33,391 nucleotides of DNA from Chthoniobacterales bacterium (GTDB lineage Bacteria > Verrucomicrobiota > Verrucomicrobiia > Chthoniobacterales > Terrimicrobiaceae), in contig JACSRU010000174.1 in the NCBI GenBank assembly GCA_014879575.1, positions 1 to 33,391 on the forward strand. The letters run 5' to 3'. Made by a program: the position numbers and the translations under genes. This document shows, piece after piece, positions 27,000 to 33,391 of the stretch. The notes beneath the pieces were generated by a model that ran no database searches, was not told the origin of the DNA, and was given only the letters and a program-made list of their open reading frames with translations. The stretch's first letter is position 1. The number at the start of each line of letters is the position of its first letter.

Positions 27000-28969
27000 A
27001 CGGTGGGGCGACCGGCGGTCGTCTTCATTTCGCGAACGCCGGGGGCATTCCGCGAAAAAATCTCCACGGCCTCCGGCGAATCGAGAAGCAAGGTTGCCGT
27101 GTGGGGGCGGAACTTGCCACGCAAGGGCTGGAGCAACGACTGCACGGCATCCCGGTCACCGACAAGGATGGTTTGGGAGGGCGGATGGAGCGCGAGATCG
27201 AGCGCGACAAGCATCTGGGGGACGGCGGTCGGCATCCGTTCCATTTGCCGTGCGTGGCCGCACAGGATTTTCCGTGCCGCCGCCTCCATCGAATCGTCGT
27301 GGAGCATGCGCCCCAGTCGCAGGAGATTTCCCGCGCTCACGGAATTTGCGGAAGGTTCGGCACCGTCATAATCCTCCTTCATGCGCAACGGCACCAGGGG
27401 ATCCCCCGCCCGGCTGCTGAAGTAGGAATCCCCGTCCCGGAACAACTCTTCCTGGCTTTTCTGAAGGGCCACCGCCAGCTTCAGCCAACGCAACTCGAAT
27501 CCCGCCTCGTAGAGATCAATCAACCCCTGGATGAAGAAGGCATAATCCTCCGCAAACCCCGGGATGCCCGATGCCGACCCCCGCCATGTGCGCAGAAGCC
27601 CGCCATCCCACGTAAGTTTTGCGTTCACAAACTCCGCGGCCCGGGTTGCGGCCCGCAGATAGAGCGGTTCCCCCCACATCCCTCCCGCCTTCGCAAAGGC
27701 GGAAATCATGAGCCCGTTCCAGGCGGTCAGGATTTTGTCGTCCAGATGCGGTCTCGGCCGCTGCGTCCGCAGATCAAAGAGCGTCCGCCGGCTTTGCGCA
27801 AGCGACGGGGATTCCCCATCGCGGGTGGCATGGAGGATGTTCTTCCCCGTGAATTCCCCGTGGGGATCGCTTTCCCCAGGCGCATTGCCCTCCGCGCGGA
27901 CGTCGTAGAATTTGCAGAATTCCTCCGCCTCCGCCGCACCCAGTGCCTCCTCGATTTCGGACTTCGTCCAAACGTAGAAGGCGCCCTCCGCATGCTCCGG
28001 TGAGCCGTGGGCGATCCGGCTATCCGCATCCTCTGCGGAATAAAATCCCCCCTCCGCGTGCGTCATGTCCCGTAGGACATAATCGAGCGTGCTCCGGAGG
28101 GTTTCGGAAAAAATTGGTTCCTTCGTGATCTGCCAGGCCTCCCCGAGCGCGATCGCGATCTGGGCCTGGTCGTAGAGCATTTTCTCGAAGTGCGGGACAT
28201 GCCAGAAGCGATCGACCGAATATCGGTGAAATCCCCCGCCAAGCTGATCGCGCAGGCCGCCACGCGCCATCGCACGAAGCGTCTCCAGCGCCATCCGGAC
28301 CGACTCCCCGTCACCACGCAACAGGAAGTTCAGCACCGATGGACGCGGAAATTTTGGCGCCCCACCAAACCCGCCCTGCCTGGCGTCGTAAATTTGCGCG
28401 AAGGCCGCGTGCGCCTGGCCGATCCAGGTGTCCCGGAGTTCCGCCGTCGGCACCTGCCCTCGAGCGTCTTCCTGCAATTCTTCGATCCCGCGGGCCGCCT
28501 CGGTGGCGATCCGCTCCCGGTCTTCGTGCCACAGGCGGGCGATTTGCTGGATGATTCGCGGAAATCCCGCGCGCCCGCCGCGATCCTCAGGCGGAAAATA
28601 CGTTCCGCCAAAGAATGGATGGCCCTCCGGCGTGAGCCAGACGCTCATCGGCCAGCCCCCGCCCCCGGTCGTTGCCTGCACAAACGCCATATAGACGCGG
28701 TCCACATCCGGACGTTCCTCGCGGTCCACCTTGATGTTGACAAACGCCCGGTTCAGGAGGCCGGCCGTCTCCGGATTTTCAAACGATTCGTGAGCCATCA
28801 CATGGCACCAGTGACATGTCGAATAGCCGATCGACAGGAAAACCGGTTTCTGCTCCGCCCGGGCCCGCGCGAAGGCCGCCTCGCCCCACGGCATCCAATC
28901 CACGGGATTGTCCTTGTGCTGGAGGAGGTAGGGCGATTTCTCGCCGGCAAGCGCATTTTCAGAAGTCAT
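26951..28969 (-). CDS. DUF255/YyaL-type thioredoxin-fold protein
   Basis: A 672-residue protein of the widespread YyaL family (related to animal SPATA20). The N-terminal thioredoxin-like domain begins [20 protein letters not shown] and has the CxxC-type motif C52-H-W-C55-H in [20 protein letters not shown]. It is followed by REERPDVD and [11 protein letters not shown], all family hallmarks. The remaining 500 residues form a helical toroid like that of glycoside hydrolases or epimerases, for example [20 protein letters not shown] and [16 protein letters not shown]. The biochemical activity of the family is not settled. The gene lies 33 bases downstream of actP and its end overlaps the histidine kinase gene on the other strand by 49 bases. 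Confidence 0.92.
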   Translation of the reverse strand: MTSENALAGEKSPYLLQHKDNPVDWMPWGEAAFARARAEQKPVFLSIGYSTCHWCHVMAHESFENPETAGLLNRAFVNIKVDREERPDVDRVYMAFVQATTGGGGWPMSVWLTPEGHPFFGGTYFPPEDRGGRAGFPRIIQQIARLWHEDRERIATEAARGIEELQEDARGQVPTAELRDTWIGQAHAAFAQIYDARQGGFGGAPKFPRPSVLNFLLRGDGESVRMALETLRAMARGGLRDQLGGGFHRYSVDRFWHVPHFEKMLYDQAQIAIALGEAWQITKEPIFSETLRSTLDYVLRDMTHAEGGFYSAEDADSRIAHGSPEHAEGAFYVWTKSEIEEALGAAEAEEFCKFYDVRAEGNAPGESDPHGEFTGKNILHATRDGESPSLAQSRRTLFDLRTQRPRPHLDDKILTAWNGLMISAFAKAGGMWGEPLYLRAATRAAEFVNAKLTWDGGLLRTWRGSASGIPGFAEDYAFFIQGLIDLYEAGFELRWLKLAVALQKSQEELFRDGDSYFSSRAGDPLVPLRMKEDYDGAEPSANSVSAGNLLRLGRMLHDDSMEAAARKILCGHARQMERMPTAVPQMLVALDLALHPPSQTILVGDRDAVQSLLQPLRGKFRPHTATLLLDSPEAVEIFSRNAPGVREMKTTAGRPTVYECENFTCRAPVTEL

Positions 28970-29002
28970 ACCGATGTCCTACGGATCCGCGAAGACCTGT
29001 CC

Positions 29003-30577
29003 TCAATGGCTCGATGCCTTCTCCGCGCCGAGACCGGTGTTGCCGCGGACCTTGAGTTCGGCAAAGAGTTTTTCCGCCGAGGGCTCCCGGGACAGGAAGG
29101 TTCCGAGGAACGCCCCAAGGAAACCGAGCGGGATGCTCACGATGGCGGGATTCTTCAAGGGAAACCAGGCCTCCTTGAGAAAATCCGGACTCACCAGAAT
29201 CAGCAAAATACTGGAAACCAGACCAACCAGCAGCCCGCACACCGCACCGGTGGTCGTGAAGCGCTTCCAGAAAATCGAGAAGACGATGACCGGCAGGTTT
29301 GCGCTCGCCGCCACCGCAAAGGCGAGGCCGACAAGAAACGCAACATTCACCGAGGGGCCGAGCAGGATCGCTATCCCGATCGAGGCGGCACCGACGACGA
29401 ACGCCGTGATCCGGGCGACCTTCACTTCCTCGCCCGGACGGTGTTCCTTCCCGTGGTGGAGGACATTTGTAAAAAAGTCGTGGGCGAAACTCGTGCTTGC
29501 GCTGATCGTGAGCCCCGCCACGACCGCGAGGATCGTGGCAAACGCGACGGCACTAATGAAGGCAAAGAACACCTCGCCCCCGAGTGCCCGCGCGAGCTGG
29601 GGGGCGGCCATGTTCGTGCCCCCGTGGGCCTTCAGGTAATCGGGGCCGAGCAAACTCGCCGCTCCGAAACCAAAAAACGTCGTCATGATGTAGAAGAGCC
29701 CGATGATGAGCATCGCCCATACGACGCTTGCCCGCGCGGTCTTTGCATCGGGCACCGTGTAAAACCGGATCAAAATGTGCGGCAGACCGGCCGTCCCGAA
29801 CACGAGCGCCATCCCAAGCGAAATCTGATCCCACGGATTCTTGAAGAGCAGGCCGGGCGTCAGGAAGTTTCGCGTGACCGTTTCCCCATTTGCGGCCGTC
29901 GAGGAAATCGCCGTGAGCGATTGGAAGAACTTCCCAAGGTCGAAGCCAAATTTGTTGAGAACAAGAATGCTCAAAAACACGCTTCCACTCATCAGAAGGA
30001 TTGCCTTGATGATCTGCACCCAGGTCGTCGCAAGCATGCCGCCGAAGACCACGTAGATGACCATCAGGATTCCGACCCCGATGACCGCCACCTCGTAGCT
30101 GACTCCCGGGATCAGTTGCCGGACCAGGGTTCCCGCCCCCACCATCTGGGCAATCATGTAAAACACGGAAACCGTCAGGGTGCTCAACGAGGCCGCCGCG
30201 CGGACCGGACGCGGTTTCAAGCGATAAGCCAAGACGTCGGCCATCGTGTATTTTCCCGCATTCCGCAACGGTTCCGCCACCACGAAAAGAACCGTCAAAT
30301 ACGCGACCAGAAATCCGACCGAATACATGAAGCCGTCGTATCCGTTGAAGGCAATCATGCCGGCGATCCCAAGAAAGCTCGCCGCGCTCATGTAGTCGCC
30401 CGCCACCGCCAGCCCGTTCTGCCAGCCGGTAATCCGGCGACCGGCCGCAAAATACGCGCTCGCCCCCGTGGATTTGCGTGCGCTGAAATACGTGATGACC
30501 AGCGTCGCGGCGACGAAGGCCAGAAACATAAACAGGGCCGTCTTGTCGCCGGCGGACGCCAGGGCTTCCGCGATCAT
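29003..30577 (-). CDS. actP: Sodium:solute symporter, acetate permease (ActP) type
   Basis: A 524-residue membrane transporter of the SSS family with about 13 hydrophobic helices. Family features include YFAAGRRITGWQNGLAVAGD (near 40-60), DYMSAASFLGIAGMI, FGGMLATTWVQIIKA, GTAGLPHILIRFYTVPDAKT and the Na-site region VAGLTISASTSFAHDFF. The closest characterised type is cation/acetate symporter ActP. The ATG at 30575-30577 has GGAGG just upstream and overlaps the stop of the DUF485 gene (ATGA). The open frame continues upstream, but only antisense-like and low-complexity. It probably imports acetate or another short monocarboxylate. Confidence 0.9.
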   Translation of the reverse strand: MIAEALASAGDKTALFMFLAFVAATLVITYFSARKSTGASAYFAAGRRITGWQNGLAVAGDYMSAASFLGIAGMIAFNGYDGFMYSVGFLVAYLTVLFVVAEPLRNAGKYTMADVLAYRLKPRPVRAAASLSTLTVSVFYMIAQMVGAGTLVRQLIPGVSYEVAVIGVGILMVIYVVFGGMLATTWVQIIKAILLMSGSVFLSILVLNKFGFDLGKFFQSLTAISSTAANGETVTRNFLTPGLLFKNPWDQISLGMALVFGTAGLPHILIRFYTVPDAKTARASVVWAMLIIGLFYIMTTFFGFGAASLLGPDYLKAHGGTNMAAPQLARALGGEVFFAFISAVAFATILAVVAGLTISASTSFAHDFFTNVLHHGKEHRPGEEVKVARITAFVVGAASIGIAILLGPSVNVAFLVGLAFAVAASANLPVIVFSIFWKRFTTTGAVCGLLVGLVSSILLILVSPDFLKEAWFPLKNPAIVSIPLGFLGAFLGTFLSREPSAEKLFAELKVRGNTGLGAEKASSH

Positions 30578-31008
30578 TTGGCCTCCTTCCCCTGGAATTT
30601 CGCGATCACGGCCGCCGCCTGCTGATCCCACCCTGCCGCCACAATGACGTAAAACCCCGCCAGAACCCACGCCATGAGAAATTGCGAAAACGCAAACAGG
30701 TAGGCCACATTCACCGCCCCCCAGACCGTCTTTTCCATCAGCCCCGGAAACCACCCGACCCCGATCGGCAGGGCAAAGTAATACACCACAAAGAAGACCG
30801 TTGCGGGTGCCACGAACATCGCCTTCGATTTCAACAGCGCGACAAAATCCGCGTCCGCCTCGATCGCCTCCCAATCCGCCAGCTCCGCATCCTCGGCTCC
30901 TGTCCGCTCATGCGCCGGCTTTTCCGCCGTCCGCCCCAAGGGGGCAATGTCTGTCGGCGCAGCCGATTCGGGTGTCAAGTCCTGTGCCTCACGATCTGGG
31001 GTGCTCAT
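30574..31008 (-). CDS. yjcH: DUF485 small membrane protein (YjcH-like), partner of ActP
   Basis: A 144-residue protein. The first 45 residues are acidic, Pro/Ala-rich and probably disordered. A DUF485 domain follows with two membrane helices (about 62-82, AMFVAPATVFFVVYYFALP, and 98-125, AVNVAYLFAFSQFLMAWVLA). DUF485 proteins are encoded next to ActP in many bacteria and are thought to support the symporter. The stop overlaps the actP start by four bases, so translation is coupled. The extended acidic N-terminus is longer than in E. coli YjcH (about 104 residues). Confidence 0.88.
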   Translation of the reverse strand: MSTPDREAQDLTPESAAPTDIAPLGRTAEKPAHERTGAEDAELADWEAIEADADFVALLKSKAMFVAPATVFFVVYYFALPIGVGWFPGLMEKTVWGAVNVAYLFAFSQFLMAWVLAGFYVIVAAGWDQQAAAVIAKFQGKEAK

Positions 31009-31180
31009 TGCCCCAGATCAATACTGGAAGATCCGGGAATTGTCCAGCGGGAGCCCCTCACAACCCTGCCGGCGGAGCTCCAGGCATTCCGTTGCTCGTA
31101 ACAGAAATGCCGGATAAGCCCTCCCGAAAGCGAGGAGGATTCCTCCGCGTCGTGCCCCTGCCTTGGGGATGGACGGCAAC

Positions 31181-32365
31181 CTACCCAAGGGACGGAATTC
31201 CGACTTCGGGGTTCGTCTCTGCGGTGTAGTCCACACCGTCGAGCCCAAAGCCGAAGAGGCGCAGAAAGCTCGTCTGGTAGCCCTCGAAGTCGCTGAGTGC
31301 GGGAAAGTTTTCCGTGGTCACGTCCTCCCAATGCCGCTGCACAGTCGTCTGGACCTCCGGATCCATTTCCCAGTCATCCAGGCGGATGCGTCCGGCCTCA
31401 TCGGGATCTGGATTGCGGAAGCGGTCGCGGAAAAGCCGGTCCATTTGCTCGATGCAGTCCTCATGGGAACCGCGAGCCTTCATGACTTTGTAAAGCAGTG
31501 AGATGTAGAGCGGAACAACCGGGATGGCGGAACTGGCCTGGGTGACGAGTGCCTTGTTCACCGAGATCCAGGCCTTCCCATTGATGGGGGACAATTTGGC
31601 ATCGAGAGCCTTTTGTGCGCGTTCGAGATCCGCCTTCGCGCGGCCAATCGTGCCATCCTTGTAGATCGGCCAGGTGAGTTCCGGCCCGATGTAGGAATAC
31701 GCAACCGTCCGGGTTCCCCCGGCCAGCACGCCGGCGTTCGAAAGCGCTTCAATCCACATCTCCCAATCCTCTCCCCCCATCACCGTGATGGTCTGGGCGA
31801 TGTCCTCCTCGCTCGCGGGAGCAATCGTCACTTCGCGAACCTCCCCGTTGCCGGTGTTGAGATTTTTGTTGGTAAAGGGCTCGCCAACCGGTTTGAGCAC
31901 CGAGGTGAATGTCTGGCCGGTGACGGGGTGAATCCGCCGCGGCGAGGCCAGGCTGTAAATCACGCAATCCACCTGCCCGAGATCGGCCTTGATGGCCTCG
32001 ATGACCTGGGCTTTGATTTCGTGGGAATAGGCGTCGCCGTTGATCGAACGGGCGTAGAGGCCTGCAGCCCTGGCCTCCGCCTCGAAGGCGGCTGTGTTAT
32101 ACCAACCGGCCGTGGCCGTGCGATCCTGCGTGCCCGGCCGCTCAAAGAAGACTCCGAGTGTCGCAGCCTGCGAGCCAAAGGCGGCGGCAATGCGGGAGGC
32201 AAGGCCGTAGCCGGTGGACGAACCGATCACGAGAACCTTTTTGGGACCACCGACAATCGGTCCCCGGTTTTTGACGACAGCGATTTGCTCGGCCACATGT
32301 CGGGCGCACCCTTGCGGATGGGCGGTCGTGCAGATGAAGCCGCGGATTTTTGGAGCAACGATCAT
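31181..32365 (-). CDS. fabV: Enoyl-[acyl-carrier-protein] reductase, FabV type
   Basis: NADH-dependent trans-2-enoyl reductase completing each fatty-acid elongation cycle (or acting on enoyl-CoA). It has 394 residues, the usual FabV length. The N-terminus MIVAPKIRGFICTTAHPQGC is typical. The Rossmann motif is GSSTGYGLAS (48-57). The catalytic Y-x8-K pair is Y235 and K244 in IYKDGTIGRAK, following AYSYIGPELTWP. The ATG at 32363-32365 was chosen from this similarity; the frame is open to 32428. FabV enzymes are generally insensitive to triclosan. The 172 bases between its stop and the DUF485 start contain nothing I can name. Confidence 0.95.
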   Translation of the reverse strand: MIVAPKIRGFICTTAHPQGCARHVAEQIAVVKNRGPIVGGPKKVLVIGSSTGYGLASRIAAAFGSQAATLGVFFERPGTQDRTATAGWYNTAAFEAEARAAGLYARSINGDAYSHEIKAQVIEAIKADLGQVDCVIYSLASPRRIHPVTGQTFTSVLKPVGEPFTNKNLNTGNGEVREVTIAPASEEDIAQTITVMGGEDWEMWIEALSNAGVLAGGTRTVAYSYIGPELTWPIYKDGTIGRAKADLERAQKALDAKLSPINGKAWISVNKALVTQASSAIPVVPLYISLLYKVMKARGSHEDCIEQMDRLFRDRFRNPDPDEAGRIRLDDWEMDPEVQTTVQRHWEDVTTENFPALSDFEGYQTSFLRLFGFGLDGVDYTAETNPEVGIPSLG

Positions 32366-32463
32366 ATGGTGGGCAAAGGTGCCCGCCCTTCTCCCCGCGT
32401 GCAATCCTTTTTCAGCGGGGAATGGCATGCGCGGGAACGGAAAATCTTCCCTGCATCGGAAAG

Positions 32464-33189
32464 CTAAGGGGTGATGGAAAACCTGGCGTCTCCCACGCGC
32501 AACGCCGGCGAGATGTCCGCCGGCGTGCTGTTCTGTTCGGCGGGGCCGACCCAGGAGCGCTTCAGGAATCCCTCACTCGAAGCAAAGATCAGGTCGTTCC
32601 AGCCGTCTGGCCAGATGCAGAGCGCCCCCTCGGCGGTCTTTTCCCATTTTCCCTCCGTTCCGCCATTGATCGTGCTCATGGCGCGTCCGGAGGATTGCAA
32701 GGCCACATACAAATAGCTGCCGTCGGGCTCCTTGTTCAGGCACCAGACCCCGGCAAATTCCTCCCCCTCGAGCTTTTTGGCCGGGGACTCGCCCTTCGAC
32801 TGACCATCCAACGCAACACCCGGCTCGAACCCCCGATGCACGAATCCTTCGGGGGCCTCGGCGAGCAGAGTCGTCCAGCCATCATGAAAAACCACCAAAA
32901 GTCGGGTGCCCTCCCTCCGCCAGAATCCCCTTTGTCCGCGGGCCCCGGATGGTCCCTTTGTCCAATTGCTGACCGCCTGGCCATTGGGAAAAATCACCAA
33001 ATCAAAAAGCTGCCCCTGGGCGTCGGAGAGCGACCACGTGCCGACAAATGGCACCTGGCCGACAGACTTTTCAACCACGGCCGACTCCCCGGCATCGGAT
33101 TGAGCCGGGGGTGCCGCCGAAGGTGCCGACGGCTTCGAGCATCCCACCGTGAGCAGCAAAACAATTGAAAGCCACGCAAGTCCCTTCAT
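32464..33189 (-). CDS. Predicted lipoprotein of unknown function
   Basis: A 241-residue protein with a lipoprotein signal peptide (MKGLAWLSIVLLLTVGC, lipid-modified cysteine at 17). A Ser/Ala/Pro-rich linker follows, then two related beta-rich repeats: FVGTWSLSDAQGQLFDLVIF (about 45-115) and FAGVWCLNKEPDGSYLYVAL (about 145-215). Each repeat contains a G-W core, a phrase like DGWTTLLAEAPEGFVHR or DGWNDLIFASSEGFLKR, and an aromatic end. The repeats suggest an internal duplication. No known family comes to mind. The ATG at 33187-33189 is chosen for the signal peptide; the open frame upstream runs into palindromic sequence. It lies 98 bases upstream of fabV. Confidence 0.75.
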   Translation of the reverse strand: MKGLAWLSIVLLLTVGCSKPSAPSAAPPAQSDAGESAVVEKSVGQVPFVGTWSLSDAQGQLFDLVIFPNGQAVSNWTKGPSGARGQRGFWRREGTRLLVVFHDGWTTLLAEAPEGFVHRGFEPGVALDGQSKGESPAKKLEGEEFAGVWCLNKEPDGSYLYVALQSSGRAMSTINGGTEGKWEKTAEGALCIWPDGWNDLIFASSEGFLKRSWVGPAEQNSTPADISPALRVGDARFSITP

Positions 33190-33307
33190 GCAGGGGGAAT
33201 TCTCAGGCTCCACCCCCCGGCGCGCAACTTCTTTCTCGAGGGCTCCGCAAGGAAGCCTGCCGACGCCGAGGAGGCAAAACCTTCGCGCTGCCGCATCGAT
33301 TTGCCGC

Positions 33308-33375
33308 GGACCAGACGGAGCTGGTCCCTCCATGCGCGGAGCGCCACTTCTGGAGGGATGACCTCCGTGTCGTCC
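33308..33375. repeat. Nested palindromic repeats
   Basis: Three hairpins in under 70 bases lie around a larger one: GGACCA/TGGTCC (33308-33313, 33322-33327), GCGC/GCGC (33334-33337, 33341-33344) and GGATGAC/GTCGTCC (33356-33362, 33369-33375). An outer arm pair TCCCTCCA/TGGAGGGA (33325-33332, 33351-33358) encloses the middle hairpin. The rest of 33190-33391 shows no convincing gene. Confidence 0.65.
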
Positions 33376-33391
33376 GCCTCGGGCCGCGCCA

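Noticed and set aside
26906-28003. 365-codon plus-strand open frame overlapping the end of the kinase gene
   Set aside because: Antisense to the YyaL-type gene and not protein-like; a composition artefact.
28190-30625. 811-codon open frame on the plus strand
   Set aside because: It is antisense to the clearly recognisable YyaL-type and ActP genes. Its product is an Arg/His/Asp-rich string with no domain, as expected from the reverse of GC-rich codons.

Overview
The window looks like a GC-rich Gram-negative chromosome, most likely from the Verrucomicrobiota. The clues are a PEP-CTERM C-terminus, a pseudopilin with the H-X9-DG motif, LPS inner-core genes (heptose epimerase and CMP-Kdo synthetase types), a FabV enoyl reductase and many short interspersed palindromes. 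Species cannot be named from the sequence. Most of the window is conserved chromosome. The stretch from about 13.5 to 22.1 kb is a decaying accessory zone.

Left part, 1-13.5 kb. The sucB (partial) and sucA genes of 2-oxoglutarate dehydrogenase run leftward. They diverge from an isolated atpD-atpC pair, the F1 beta and epsilon subunits, with no other ATP synthase gene nearby. Next come lipA and hisS (leftward, with a possible coupled small ORF between them) and a rightward pair of an STN-domain membrane protein and a pseudopilin. A 253-bp element bounded by a perfect 29-bp inverted repeat then separates a small membrane protein from a rightward operon: TPR protein, heptose epimerase hldD, panE-like reductase, purine nucleoside phosphorylase.

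Accessory zone, 13.5-22.1 kb. It holds a frameshifted AraC regulator, a 0.5-kb cluster of palindromes and a truncated PEP-CTERM gene abutting an internally deleted IS4-type element. A vapBC-like toxin-antitoxin pair follows, with an 11-G tract in the antitoxin. A leftward cluster of HpcH/HpaI aldolase, KdsB-like cytidylyltransferase and FkbM methyltransferase comes next; it may make or modify a surface 3-deoxy-2-keto sugar acid. A prophage or integrative-element remnant then extends to the 3' end of a tRNA-Ala(GGC) gene. It contains an NNGGC repeat array, a chain of small overlapping genes including a frameshifted RusA-like gene, and a truncated integrase-like gene.

Right part, 22.2-33.4 kb. 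This is again conserved chromosome: a membrane protein with two ABM-like domains coupled to an M14-type peptidase, guaB, a PAS histidine kinase with a four-cysteine cluster, a DUF255/YyaL thioredoxin-fold protein overlapping the kinase gene tail to tail, a DUF485-plus-ActP acetate-permease-type pair, fabV and a lipoprotein. The window ends in nested palindromes.

No large undescribed system is evident. The best leads are the aldolase/KdsB-variant/FkbM operon, the 29-bp inverted-repeat element that supplies start codons to its neighbours, the G-tract in the antitoxin, and the tRNA-linked island. All functions are read from motifs by eye; no database search was possible.
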